Both the position numbers and the translations under genes were made by a program. The notes under the pieces were generated by a model. That model was given only the letters and a program-made list of their open reading frames with translations. It did not search any database and was not told the DNA's origin. From NCBI GenBank assembly GCA_047345645.1, contig JBLEFH010000011.1: a stretch of DNA of 64,000 nucleotides. The stretch is one strand, 5' to 3'. How positions within the stretch are numbered: the stretch's first letter is position 1; every line of letters begins with the position of its first letter. Positions 54,443-63,425 of the stretch are shown in pieces. The stretch comes from JBLEFH01 sp047345645 (GTDB taxonomy: Bacteria; Pseudomonadota; Alphaproteobacteria; Rhodobacterales; Rhodobacteraceae).

Positions 54443-55083
54443 TGCGCGCCGTGATTTGGGACATCGACGGCACCCTCGTTGACAGTGAGCCGCTCCATCT
54501 TCGCGCTCTTTTGCATGTCTGCGATCAATATGGCGCAGATATTTCGGAGCTTCCGTCGGACCATTTTGTCGGTGTGAACGTGCAGCATGTCTGGCGCGCG
54601 CTTGAGGACCGGTTCCCGGAGACCCTGTCTTTTGAGAAATGGCTCGCAGAGCTGAACGCCTATTACAGCGCGCACGCCCATGAGCTTCAACCCATTGCGC
54701 ATGCGGTTGAAACCGTGCGCCGCCTTGATGAAATGGGCATTTTGCAAGGGGCCGCTTCGAATTCCAACCGTCTCGTTGTCGACGCCAATCTGCGCGCCTT
54801 GGGCCTTAGCGATATTCTGTCCCTCTCCGTGAGCCTCGACGATGTCGTGCGCGGAAAGCCCGACCCCGAGCCCTATCTGCGCGCGATGCTGAAGATGCGC
54901 GTCCTTCCCTCGGCAACCTTTGCGGTGGAGGATAGCGCGACGGGGGCGGAAAGTGCGCGGCGGGCCGGGATGCATGTCGTTGCGCTTGGCGCGGATCTGC
55001 CGCAGGCGGATCATGTCATCGAAAACCTCGCGGCGCTGCCCGATCTGGTTTCAACGGCTGAACAGCGCGTGCTTGTCACATAA
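54439..55083 (+). CDS. HAD-superfamily phosphatase/phosphomutase-like protein
   Basis: The 214-residue HAD protein has motif I VIWDIDGTLVDSEPLH, motif II GAASNSNR, motif III Lys in RGKPDPEPYL and motif IV in FAVEDSATGAESA. It matches the beta-phosphoglucomutase-like subgroup. It is coupled to the FGGY kinase and would dephosphorylate or isomerise a sugar phosphate. Confidence 0.9.
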   Translation: MMRAVIWDIDGTLVDSEPLHLRALLHVCDQYGADISELPSDHFVGVNVQHVWRALEDRFPETLSFEKWLAELNAYYSAHAHELQPIAHAVETVRRLDEMGILQGAASNSNRLVVDANLRALGLSDILSLSVSLDDVVRGKPDPEPYLRAMLKMRVLPSATFAVEDSATGAESARRAGMHVVALGADLPQADHVIENLAALPDLVSTAEQRVLVT

Positions 55084-55165
55084 TGTTCTCTTCGTGATAA
55101 GTTTGGTTGCCTTTTGTCGCTGATTAACCGAGATTAGTGTATGAGGTGACGAGGCAGTTGACATC

Positions 55166-55966
55166 ATGAACGCGAATGACGGCAGAAAGCTCCCGGCGAC
55201 TCTGAGGCGGAAGGAAATCCTTTCGGCTCTGGAGCGCGATGGCCATGTGACCATCGTGGATATCGCGGAACAATTGCGCGTGTCGGACATGACCGTGCGC
55301 CGTGATCTCGAATTGCTGGCCGACGAAAATCTTCTGGTGCGCACACATGGTGGCGCGCATCTTCCCGAGATTTTTCAGGAGCGGCCGCTGGAGCGTCACG
55401 AGCCAAGTGCGGCGACGCGCGCGAGCATCCACCGCAATGAGAAGCAGAAAATCGCGGCGGCGGCGCTTCAGTATATCGAACCGCACACGACCATCGCCGT
55501 CGATATCGGCACCACGATGCAGGAATTGGCGGCGTTGATTGAGGATGCTTCTGTTCGTGTCGTCTCGACCTCGCTCCGGGTGCAGCAGGATCTGGCGGAA
55601 CGGCAGATGACGGTTTTCGTGCCCTGCGGGAAGCTGGGTGGGCCAGAGCCGTCCATAAGCGGCGCGCAAACGATTGCCTATCTGCAAAACTTCCATTTCG
55701 ACACGGTGTTTCTCGGCGTTGCGGGGATCACGCTCGACGGAACTTTCGATTATTCCATTGAGGATGCGGAGATCAAAAAGGCCCTGATCCAACGCTCATC
55801 GAAACGGATCCTTCTCGCGGACAGCTCGAAATTCGGCGCCGTCTCCGCCGTCCGCGTGACGGGCTTCGAGGTGATCGACATTCTCATTACCGATGCCGAC
55901 CCGCCGGGCCCGCTGAAAACGCGGCTGGAAGCGGCATGCACCGAAATCATCGTCATTCCCTCCTGA
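55166..55966 (+). CDS. DeoR/GlpR-family transcriptional regulator
   Basis: The 266-residue protein has an N-terminal winged helix, RRKEILSALERDGHVTIVDI, and DMTVRRDLELLADENLLVRT, the DeoR recognition helix. A C-terminal DeoRC sugar-phosphate sensor domain follows (IAVDIGTTMQELAAL, FLGVAGITLDGTFDYSIEDA). It is probably the local repressor of the ABC importer, kinase and SDR genes, induced by a phosphorylated sugar. Candidate operators are the composite motifs at 46923-46975, 56052-56094 and 57936-57977. Confidence 0.93.
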   Translation: MNANDGRKLPATLRRKEILSALERDGHVTIVDIAEQLRVSDMTVRRDLELLADENLLVRTHGGAHLPEIFQERPLERHEPSAATRASIHRNEKQKIAAAALQYIEPHTTIAVDIGTTMQELAALIEDASVRVVSTSLRVQQDLAERQMTVFVPCGKLGGPEPSISGAQTIAYLQNFHFDTVFLGVAGITLDGTFDYSIEDAEIKKALIQRSSKRILLADSSKFGAVSAVRVTGFEVIDILITDADPPGPLKTRLEAACTEIIVIPS

Positions 55967-56051
55967 TCGCGCTGATTTTTTGCGGATTTTGCCGGGCGTT
56001 TCGCGCAACCGGTCCATGAAGTTCACGGAATTTGCGAAAACAACATTTTCC

Positions 56052-56094
56052 AACATAAAAAGTTGTATTTCGATTTATAATGTGCGATTATGTT
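56052..56094. promoter_or_regulatory. Candidate regulator-binding site before the SDR gene
   Basis: AACATAA (56052-56058), ATTTCGAT (56067-56074) and TTATGTT (56088-56094) form an inverted arrangement within 20 bases of the SDR start. The same elements occur in two other promoter regions of this locus. Confidence 0.5.
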
Positions 56095-56112
56095 TAAGAC
56101 ATAGGAGCACAT

Positions 56113-56874
56113 ATGACAAAAACAGTCTTGATCACCGGGGCGGCCAACGGAATCGGCCTTGCCTCTGCCCGCGCTTTTTCCGCCAGCGGCTACAATCTCG
56201 TCCTTACAGATTTGAACAAAGATCTCTGCCGGGAACGCGCCCAAGAACTTGGCGGCAATGTGCTGACCTTTGGCGTCGACGTCCGGGACAAGGGCAGCAT
56301 TCAGGCAGCCTTCGATGCCGGTGGCGAGGAATTCGGCGGCATTGATACCGTCCACGCCAATGCGGGCGTGTCGTCCATGAAGCCTGCGCTGGATCTCTCC
56401 GAGGACGATTGGGATTTTAACTTTGATATCAATGCGAAGGGCGTCTTCCTGACCAATCAGGTCGCCGTGCAGCATTTCCTCGATCGCGGCCTCAAAGGCG
56501 TCATCGTGAACACGGCGTCTCTGGCGGCCAAGGTCGGCGCGCCTTTGCTGGCCCACTATTCCGCATCGAAATTTGCGGTGATCGGCTGGACGCAGGCACT
56601 CGCGCGCGAACATGCGAAAGATGGCATCCGCGTCAACGCCGTCTGCCCCGGCTTCGTGCGCACGCCGATGCAGGATCGCGAGATTGAGTGGGAGGCGAAG
56701 CTTCTCGGCACAACGCCTGACAAGGTGCTGCAATCCTATATCGACCAAACGCCGCTTGGCCGGTTGGAGACGCCGGAAGACGTCGCCGATGTGGTCGTTT
56801 TCCTCGCCTCCGACGGGGCGCGCTTCATGACCGGGCAGGGCGTGAATGTCACCGGCGGCGTCTACATGACCTGA
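56113..56874 (+). CDS. Short-chain dehydrogenase/reductase (sugar or polyol type)
   Basis: The 253-residue classical SDR has TVLITGAANGIGLASARAF, NTASLAAKVGAP with the catalytic Ser and HYSASKFAVIG (YxxxK). The end, RFMTGQGVNVTGGVYMT, is typical. It is probably an NAD-dependent sugar or polyol dehydrogenase of the locus. AGGAG precedes the ATG, and the candidate operator lies just upstream. Confidence 0.92.
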   Translation: MTKTVLITGAANGIGLASARAFSASGYNLVLTDLNKDLCRERAQELGGNVLTFGVDVRDKGSIQAAFDAGGEEFGGIDTVHANAGVSSMKPALDLSEDDWDFNFDINAKGVFLTNQVAVQHFLDRGLKGVIVNTASLAAKVGAPLLAHYSASKFAVIGWTQALAREHAKDGIRVNAVCPGFVRTPMQDREIEWEAKLLGTTPDKVLQSYIDQTPLGRLETPEDVADVVVFLASDGARFMTGQGVNVTGGVYMT

Positions 56875-56928
56875 CCCTCATTGCGCGCTGCGTGACCGTG
56901 GCGCGCGTTTATCTTATTGGAATCTATA

Positions 56929-57639
56929 ATGAATAAAATGTCCTCGCCAGACATCCACAGCGATTGGACCGCGAAAAACGCAACCATGCAGGAGTTCAGC
57001 GCGGCGGAGATGGGCGCGATTGCGCATCTCTATCGCGGCGAGGTCTATCGCAGCACGATCTGGCGGAGTCGCCTGGATACCACGACCAATTGGACGGTGG
57101 TGTTGACGGGCGTTTCCCTGACCGTCGTGTTCGGCTCGTTCAGCGCATCGCCGCTCCCGCTCATTCTCGTCGGGCCGCTGGTCGCCGTCTTCCTGCTGCT
57201 CGAAGCGCGGCGCTATCGTTATTTCAACGTCTGGCGCGCACGGGCGAGATTGCTCGAAACCGATTTCTATGCGCCGATGCTGCGCGGGCATCACGGCATT
57301 ATGGACGGCCGCTGGAATACCCTTCTGGCCGATGATTACGATACACCGCGCTTTCATATCAGCTACTTACGTGCCGTCGGGCGGCGTTTGCGGAAGAACT
57401 ATATCTGGGTCTTCATGATGCAGGCGCTGACCTATTCGGGGAAGATTTTCATCCACCCGACACCCGCGATGTCCATGGCGGACATTTTCGAGCATGCGCG
57501 CATCGGCCCGGTGTCAGGGCAGGTTGTCATCGCCGCAGGCATCGTCTTCCACGTCTTCTGGATCATGCTCGCGCTGGTGACCTATATGATGGAACGCCGC
57601 GTGCGGCGCCGTCGTCAGACCCTGATTACGATTTCATAA
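56929..57639 (+). CDS. DUF2270 membrane protein
   Basis: The protein has 236 residues from the ATG at 56929; a TTG four codons upstream is weaker. DUF2270 features include EMGAIAHLYRGEVYRSTIWR, RLDTTTNWTVVLTG and LEARRYRYFNVWRARARLLE. Two early helices and one C-terminal helix are visible. The family has no assigned function. It follows the SDR after a gap of about 54 bases on the same strand. Confidence 0.88.
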   Translation: MNKMSSPDIHSDWTAKNATMQEFSAAEMGAIAHLYRGEVYRSTIWRSRLDTTTNWTVVLTGVSLTVVFGSFSASPLPLILVGPLVAVFLLLEARRYRYFNVWRARARLLETDFYAPMLRGHHGIMDGRWNTLLADDYDTPRFHISYLRAVGRRLRKNYIWVFMMQALTYSGKIFIHPTPAMSMADIFEHARIGPVSGQVVIAAGIVFHVFWIMLALVTYMMERRVRRRRQTLITIS

Positions 57640-58057
57640 CTTTGGCGCCGTGCCTTCGGCGCTCGCAGTCATGACGTGTGAATATCAAGGCGAAGCCGTG
57701 ATCGTATCTGTTTGTTTAAGTTGACCCATGGGTGCATATGCGGCTCTTTTGCAGCCGCATAAAGTGCTGGCATTTATTCAAATAATATATATTTCAGATG
57801 TTCGCCCACATGGCCCGAGAGCGCTATTTCACCTAAATTATATGGATTATGGGCCTTTCTGCGACGCCTGAAATGGCTCGCTGCCCTGCTTGCCGCGTAT
57901 CGAGAAACCCCTCTTATCGATGCTGTTCCGCGCTTAACATAAAAGAACACAAACGAAATATTTTGTTTGATAATGTTGCTGTCCGTGTTATTTAATGTGG
58001 ACAAATGTTGCGTGGGAGATGACCTCCGCATGCATCACAGCAGAATCTGGGAGGAAA
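57640..58057. promoter_or_regulatory. Promoter and leader region of the second ABC importer
   Basis: This 418-base gap holds a perfect nine-pair hairpin, TATGCGGCT (57737-57745) with AGCCGCATA (57753-57761), which may end the DUF2270 transcript. Nearer the importer, AACATAA (57936-57942), a near-perfect palindrome AAACGAAATATTTTGTTT (57951-57968) and TAATGTT (57971-57977) form a candidate operator. Confidence 0.5.
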
Positions 58058-59194
58058 ATGATGGGTTACACATTGCAGTCGGGGCTGAGCCGGCGCGCGT
58101 TTAACATGTTGGGCGCTATGAGTGTCGCCGTGGCGTTTGGCGGCACGGCGTTCGCGCAGGATTTGAAGGGTGACGGCGAGGTCATCGTCGCGCATTGGGG
58201 CGGGATCGACGGCGCTGCCGTGGAGTCGCTCCTGCCGCAATTTACCGAAGAAACCGGCATCAATGTGGTCGGCGTCGAGGTGGGCGATGCGGATTACGGC
58301 CCCAAGCTGGTGCTTCAGCAACGCACGGGCAATGCCGAATGGGATGTCGCGCTCGGGATGCTCGTTGACCACTTTTCGGCCGTGGATCAGGAGGGCATGT
58401 TTGCGCCGCTCGATACGTCCAGATGGGCACCGGAGGTTGTGACCGCCTATCAGGACGCGGATCTTTTGGGTGAAAACTGGGCCGCTGGCCCCTCCGAAGG
58501 GCTGTGGCTGCTCTACGGTCCGGCGCTGGAGGATAATCCGCCGACCTCTTGGGCAGATTTCTTTGACCTTGAGAAATATCCTGGCAATCGCGCGATGTCT
58601 GCGGGCGGTGCCGGAATCCTCGCCAATATCCAATATGCGTTGATTGCCGATGGCGTTTCGCCTGACGAGCTCTATCCGCTGGATGTGGACCGTGCCTTGG
58701 CAAAACTCTCGACGATCCGTGACAATCTCGTGCTTTGGGAAGCCTCGCCAAAAGGGATCGAAGCGCTTGTTGCCGGTGATGTGGTGATGGATTGGGCGTT
58801 CGGGCCGTCTGTCTTCCGCGCGCTCGATGCCGGGCAGCCGATTCATATGGCCATCGAGGGGCTGCAAACCGCTGTCGACCGGACCCGTGATGCGGTGCTG
58901 GCCAACGGGGCCAATCAGGAAAATGCACAGATCTTCCTGACATGGTGGAAAAAGCCGGAGACTCAGGCCGCCTATGCGGAGGCGACCAAGGGCGGATTGA
59001 TCGTGCCGATTGAGACCGTGATCGAGAAGGTTGATCCGGCCTTGCAAGGCAGCCTGCCGTTCTCATCGCAATATGGCGAAGACGCGTTCTTCTTCCTTGA
59101 CGATCCCTGGTATAACGAAATCGATCCGAACACCGGCAAAACCAATCTGGACGGTGTGATCGCGGCCTTCACCGCATGGCGGATCGGTCTCTGA
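58058..59194 (+). CDS. ABC transporter substrate-binding protein (PotD-like), Tat-exported
   Basis: The protein has 378 residues from the ATG at 58058; the adjacent ATG at 58061 is equally possible behind GGGAGG. A twin-arginine signal, LSRRAFNMLGAMSVAVAFGG, ends near AFAQD. The mature part resembles spermidine/putrescine-type binding proteins (VIVAHWGGIDGAAVESLLPQ, NPPTSWADFFDLEKYPGNRA). It is the receptor of the second importer; the ligand is unknown. Confidence 0.88.
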   Translation: MMGYTLQSGLSRRAFNMLGAMSVAVAFGGTAFAQDLKGDGEVIVAHWGGIDGAAVESLLPQFTEETGINVVGVEVGDADYGPKLVLQQRTGNAEWDVALGMLVDHFSAVDQEGMFAPLDTSRWAPEVVTAYQDADLLGENWAAGPSEGLWLLYGPALEDNPPTSWADFFDLEKYPGNRAMSAGGAGILANIQYALIADGVSPDELYPLDVDRALAKLSTIRDNLVLWEASPKGIEALVAGDVVMDWAFGPSVFRALDAGQPIHMAIEGLQTAVDRTRDAVLANGANQENAQIFLTWWKKPETQAAYAEATKGGLIVPIETVIEKVDPALQGSLPFSSQYGEDAFFFLDDPWYNEIDPNTGKTNLDGVIAAFTAWRIGL

Positions 59195-59206
59195 TCCGCA
59201 GCATCC

Positions 59207-59235
59207 GGCACGGGGCGCAAACGCTGTCCCGTGCC
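59207..59235 (+). repeat. Intercistronic stem-loop after the second binding-protein gene
   Basis: GGCACGGG (59207-59214) pairs perfectly with CCCGTGCC (59228-59235). It lies in the same place as the hairpin of the first importer. Confidence 0.6.
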
Positions 59236-59266
59236 ACTGGTTTCCTAAAATAAACTCGGGTGTCAG

Positions 59267-61000
59267 ATGAATTTTCGCGGCTTTCTTCCGGTTCTTCCGC
59301 TGGTCGTCTTTATCGCGATCGCCTCGCTTTTGCCGATCCTCTATTTCCTTGTGAGCGCGTTTCAGACGCCCACCGGAGAGTTTACCCTTCGCGAAATTCA
59401 GAATGTGTTCAGCCAGCCCGCCTATCTGGCGTCGATCTGGAACACGATCAAGATCGCGTTTTTTGTGGATCTGCTCATTCTGTTTCTCGCCTATCCGGTC
59501 GCGCTCACGATCCACCTTTCCGAAGGCTGGCGGCGGACGGTGTTGCTCATCTGCGTTCTCTTGCCCTTTTTCACCTCGGTTCTGGTGCGCACCTATGCAT
59601 GGTCGGTGGTGCTTGGCCTTGAGGGTCCGGTCAATGGCGCGCTTGTGGCAACGGGTATTCTGGACGAGCCCTATCTGCTCGGGCACTCGACCATCGGGAC
59701 GGTTATCGGCCTTGTGCATATTCTCATGCCCCCGGCTGTGCTGGCGATCTACACCATCATGGGGCGGATCGACTCCGATCTGATGATCACTGCCAAAAGT
59801 CTCGGCGCCGGAAACCTGCGCGCCTTCTTTACGGTGTTCTTCCCCCTCAGCATGCCGGGCGTCGTTCTCGGCGGGCTTCTCACCTTCGTGATGGCGCTCG
59901 GGGCCTTCGTGATCCCGCAGCTTCTGGGCGGTGTCGGCAATCTGATGTTCGGGCAGATTATCGTGTTGATCGCCACCGTCTCGCTCGACTGGAATTTCGC
60001 CTCCGCCATGTCGCTGGTCTTTCTGATCCTGCTGGCGATCCCGATTTATGGGCTGGTCCGGGGCGGACAGTTTGGCGATGTGTCAGGCGAGGGACGGGGG
60101 GCTGCGCCATCGCGTCTTGGGGTGCTGGTATCCTCCGTCTTTGCCCCCATCGGAGCGCTTTTTGAAAAGCTCCTTGCCCCTGTTTTGGCTTGGCTCGACC
60201 GCGTGCCGAGACATGTCAGCGCAGGGTTGCGGCTCGCTATCGCCCTTGCGGTTGTCGTCTTTCTGATCGTTCCCGAGGCCCTGATCGTGGTCTTGTCCTT
60301 CGGCGATCCTGACTACCTCTCCTGGCCGCCGACACAGCTTAACGGCGAGGGCTATGCCCTGTTCTTCCAGCAGGAACCTTGGGTGCGGGCGCTGCGTCAG
60401 AGCTTCCAGTTCGGCGTTGTCACGATGATTGTGTCCGTCCTGATCGGTTCGGCGGCGGCGTATGGCATCGTGCGCGGGCGCTTCCCCGGCAAATCGCTGA
60501 TCATCTCGCTCGCCCTCGTCCCGCTGATCTTGCCCGAGATCGTGCCCGCCATCGCCTATTATATCGCCGCCTCCGCCTTCGGTGTGTCTGGAACGGCCGC
60601 GGCGATTGTGGCGGGGCAGGGTGTGACGGCAACCGCATTGGTGCTTTTGGTGATGTCGGCGGTGTTCCGGTCGCTGAAAGTCGATATCGAATACGCGGCG
60701 CGCGCTTGCGGCGCGGGCCCGGTTCGCGGCTTTTTCGACGTTGTCGTGCCGATTGTCTGGCCGAGCCTGATTGTCGCCTCCCTGTTCAGCTTCCTGAACG
60801 CGTTCGACAATCTGCTGATCCCGCTCTTCATGGGCGGACGCTACCAGACCCTGCCGGTCTATATGTGGCTCCAGATGCGCGAGGCGACCAGCCCGATGAT
60901 TACGGTCGTCGCCTCCATCATGATCCTTGTTGTCATCCTCTTCGGCCTGCTGGCGAATTTCGCGCAGCAGCTTCAGGCGCGCCGTCTGGCGCAGCAGTAA
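59267..61000 (+). CDS. Fused two-domain ABC permease (PotB-PotC-like)
   Basis: The 577-residue protein contains two complete permease halves. The first EAA-like loop is AKSLGAGNLRAFFTVFFPL and the second is EYAARACGAGPVRGFFDVVV, about 300 residues apart. Around twelve membrane helices are visible, with a hydrophilic linker near residues 270-320. It combines the two separate permeases found in polyamine-type importers. It is preceded by the binding protein and followed by the ATPase. Confidence 0.88.
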   Translation: MNFRGFLPVLPLVVFIAIASLLPILYFLVSAFQTPTGEFTLREIQNVFSQPAYLASIWNTIKIAFFVDLLILFLAYPVALTIHLSEGWRRTVLLICVLLPFFTSVLVRTYAWSVVLGLEGPVNGALVATGILDEPYLLGHSTIGTVIGLVHILMPPAVLAIYTIMGRIDSDLMITAKSLGAGNLRAFFTVFFPLSMPGVVLGGLLTFVMALGAFVIPQLLGGVGNLMFGQIIVLIATVSLDWNFASAMSLVFLILLAIPIYGLVRGGQFGDVSGEGRGAAPSRLGVLVSSVFAPIGALFEKLLAPVLAWLDRVPRHVSAGLRLAIALAVVVFLIVPEALIVVLSFGDPDYLSWPPTQLNGEGYALFFQQEPWVRALRQSFQFGVVTMIVSVLIGSAAAYGIVRGRFPGKSLIISLALVPLILPEIVPAIAYYIAASAFGVSGTAAAIVAGQGVTATALVLLVMSAVFRSLKVDIEYAARACGAGPVRGFFDVVVPIVWPSLIVASLFSFLNAFDNLLIPLFMGGRYQTLPVYMWLQMREATSPMITVVASIMILVVILFGLLANFAQQLQARRLAQQ

Positions 61001-61022
61001 CACAGATAGAAGGAGACCCCTC

Positions 61023-62090
61023 ATGAGCGATGGTGTTGAAATTGTTGGCCTGAGCAAACGCTATGGTGATTTCGTTGCGCTGAACGATGTGAATATGTCG
61101 ATCCGCAATGGCGAATTTATCACCCTGCTCGGGCCGTCGGGAAGCGGCAAGACGACCCTTTTGCAGATGTTGGCGGGGCTCACGACGCCGAGCGAAGGCG
61201 ATATTCGGATTGGCGGCAAAAGTGTCGTGGCGCTCCCCATCGAGAAACGCGAAATCGGGCTGGTGTTCCAGAGCTATGCGCTTTTCCCCCATATGACTGT
61301 GGCGGGGAATGTCGGCTATCCGCTGAAGATGCGCGGTGTGCCGCGGGATGAAATCGCCCATCGTGTGAACGAAGTGCTGGAGCTGGTCGAGCTCACGAAT
61401 TTTGCCAAGCGCCGGCCCTCGGAGCTTTCGGGTGGGCAGCAGCAGCGAACGGCGATTGCGCGGGCGCTGGTCTTCGAGCCGTCTGTCATGCTGCTCGATG
61501 AGCCCCTGTCCGCGCTTGACCGGCGCTTGCGCGAGCATATGAAATTCGAGTTGCGCCGCCTGCATGACATGATCGGCACGACGACGATTTTTGTCACCCA
61601 CGATCAGGACGAGGCCCTCGCCCTGTCGGATCGCATCGCGGTGCTCGACGGCGGCAAACTCCAGCAATTCGGCACCGCCGACGAGATCTATCGCCAGCCG
61701 AAAACACGCTTCATCGCCGAATTCATGGGCGAGACGAATATCATCGACACCACCGTCAAACGGGGGGACACGGGCCTCTATGCCGAGGACGAAAAAGGGC
61801 GCCGCGTCGCCATCGGTGAGCCGGAGGGGATGAGTGCAGGGATGAAAGTGGCGCTCGGCATCCGTGCAGAGCAAATTTCGCTGAGGCCCGGCGATCTGAC
61901 GGAGGATGGCTGGACAGGGACGATAAAGAACAAGTTTTTCCTTGGAAATTCGTATCGTTATATCGTTGACTGCGCCCCCCATTCCTTCGTCGCGCAGGTG
62001 TCCGCGCCCTATGCGGATGAAGCGCTGTCGGCCGGCGATGCGGTTGCGCTCAGCTGGCACCCGGCATCGCTGCAATTGCTGCCGGCGTGA
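61023..62090 (+). CDS. ABC transporter ATPase (PotA-like)
   Basis: The protein has 355 residues from the ATG at 61023 (AAGGAG upstream); longer in-frame starts lie inside the permease gene. It has Walker A GPSGSGKTT, the signature RPSELSGGQQQRTAIARALV and Walker B MLLDEPLSALDRRLRE, then IFVTHDQDEALAL and a TOBE-type C-terminus (IAEFMGETNIIDTTV). It completes the second importer. Confidence 0.94.
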   Translation: MSDGVEIVGLSKRYGDFVALNDVNMSIRNGEFITLLGPSGSGKTTLLQMLAGLTTPSEGDIRIGGKSVVALPIEKREIGLVFQSYALFPHMTVAGNVGYPLKMRGVPRDEIAHRVNEVLELVELTNFAKRRPSELSGGQQQRTAIARALVFEPSVMLLDEPLSALDRRLREHMKFELRRLHDMIGTTTIFVTHDQDEALALSDRIAVLDGGKLQQFGTADEIYRQPKTRFIAEFMGETNIIDTTVKRGDTGLYAEDEKGRRVAIGEPEGMSAGMKVALGIRAEQISLRPGDLTEDGWTGTIKNKFFLGNSYRYIVDCAPHSFVAQVSAPYADEALSAGDAVALSWHPASLQLLPA

Positions 62091-62523
62091 CTTCGAAAGG
62101 ATTGTTCGGGGGCTGAAGTGTTCAGGATGGCTCCGCGTCGACGGCCGGATGCAAAGTTTAGGTGCCGCTTTCTAATAGGCGGAACGCAGAAACCTCTAGA
62201 ATTCACCAGTCTATCCCGCCGCTCAATTGCCAATTTGAGGACAACTTCTGTCCAAAAAGGTCAAATAGCGTGTCAATTCACAAGCGGTGTGGATCGCCAT
62301 CCTATTTGTCCGCAGACTGCTTTGGATTTCAATCACTTAGAAGTCGCGGTTGCGGTCAATATGACCATGTTTGCCAAGCGTTTTGTCTCTGACATCACGT
62401 TGTTGGGTGTTGACCTTCTAGGAGCCAGTGGAGACATCTTGCCATTGAGGCGGCAACAGCGCGCGTTGATCTATGCTGATTAGCCTGAATGGATAGCATA
62501 AAGAGCCTTAACTTCTTCGCCTG
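62091..62523. other. Intergenic region between second ABC importer and AP2 copy B
   Basis: This 433-base stretch is less GC-rich than its neighbours. An open frame at 62118-62483 on the plus strand has no recognisable domain, an arginine-rich shadow-like start and no good ribosome-binding site, so it is not called. No repeat or mobile-element end was recognised. Confidence 0.4.
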
Positions 62524-63180
62524 CTATAGAGCTGTGTCTTGCGGCTCTGAACGCCAACGTTCCTCGCCTTTTGGCCTCTCGCTCAGCCTCTTATGGAGCC
62601 TCTGCGCGGCTCCGCTTCTAAGCGCCGGATCTTGACCATCCTGCAGCGCGTCGAGCATCTCCAATCGCGCTTCTTCTGCGGCGGCTTTCGCGGCGTCATA
62701 GCCAAGCCGGGCGACTGAAAAGCGGCGCGTGATGGCTCGCCGCTGGCGCTTGGCGGTGGATGTCGTACCTTCCTCTGCAGGCAGCTCGATCCGCGCCACC
62801 CAAGCCGCGGAGCGCCCTTTCGACGGCTTGGCGTAATGCACACCGGTTATCTCGGAACTATGAGAACCTTCCGCCTTTCTGCGCTGCACCTGCCGCATCT
62901 CGGCCTTCGTGAGCGGCGGGATCACCTCCAGAACCGCGTCGCGATAGGCGCGGGCGACATAGAGCGCGACCTCGCGCCCACCATAGGTGCCATCGGTAAA
63001 GCTGGCCTGGATCATGCGCCCGCCGCGCGAAAGCTTAACGATCCAGGCCTTCCCGTCCACGCCTCTCGCGGATTTGCGAGAGATGCCATAGCGGTCGCTG
63101 GGCAGCGGGCTTCGGTGGCGGGATTTCGATGTGGGAAGCAACGCGCCATCTTGCGCTTTTTCGGGTGTCTTTTTGCTCAT
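62524..63180 (-). CDS. AP2-domain DNA-binding protein (copy B)
   Basis: The 218-residue paralogue of the protein at 42830-43447 shares SPLPSDRYGISRKS, VIPPLTKAEMRQVQR and SARLGYDAAKAAAEE-like segments, with few substitutions. AP2-type elements are GGRMIQASFTDGTYGGREVA and LYVARAYRDAVLEV. The C-terminus is longer (SERPKGEERWRSEPQDTAL). AGGGAG precedes the ATG at 63180; a conserved alternative start lies at 63207. It is divergent from the VgrG gene. Confidence 0.8.
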   Translation of the reverse strand: MSKKTPEKAQDGALLPTSKSRHRSPLPSDRYGISRKSARGVDGKAWIVKLSRGGRMIQASFTDGTYGGREVALYVARAYRDAVLEVIPPLTKAEMRQVQRRKAEGSHSSEITGVHYAKPSKGRSAAWVARIELPAEEGTTSTAKRQRRAITRRFSVARLGYDAAKAAAEEARLEMLDALQDGQDPALRSGAAQRLHKRLSERPKGEERWRSEPQDTAL

Positions 63181-63425
63181 ATGCTCGCGCTCCCTGCGAC
63201 ATCGCATGCCACTCCGTCTTATTTTCCCTACCCAATACATGTTCATGTTATTTATGTGAAGAGTAACAAGCCTGCGATTTGAAGGGAATAGCGGTGTTCG
63301 CGCCGACATATTCTTATTTTTTGATGTAAAATGATGCCCCCTGCGACATTTTTTCGGCTGACAGCGGTTAAGAATTCGGTAATGTCTGGCTGAGTGCGAA
63401 TCTTGAGCTGCTGGAGTTGTCGGTT
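63181..63425. promoter_or_regulatory. Divergent region between AP2 copy B and VgrG
   Basis: A conserved leader (GGAGTGGCATGCGATGT on the minus strand near 63200-63216) is shared with AP2 copy A. Promoters for the two divergent genes should be here; no exact boxes are called. Confidence 0.4.

Noticed and set aside
62118..62483. 121-codon plus-strand open frame after the second ABC operon
   Set aside because: No ribosome-binding site, no recognisable domain and irregular codon use; left as intergenic.
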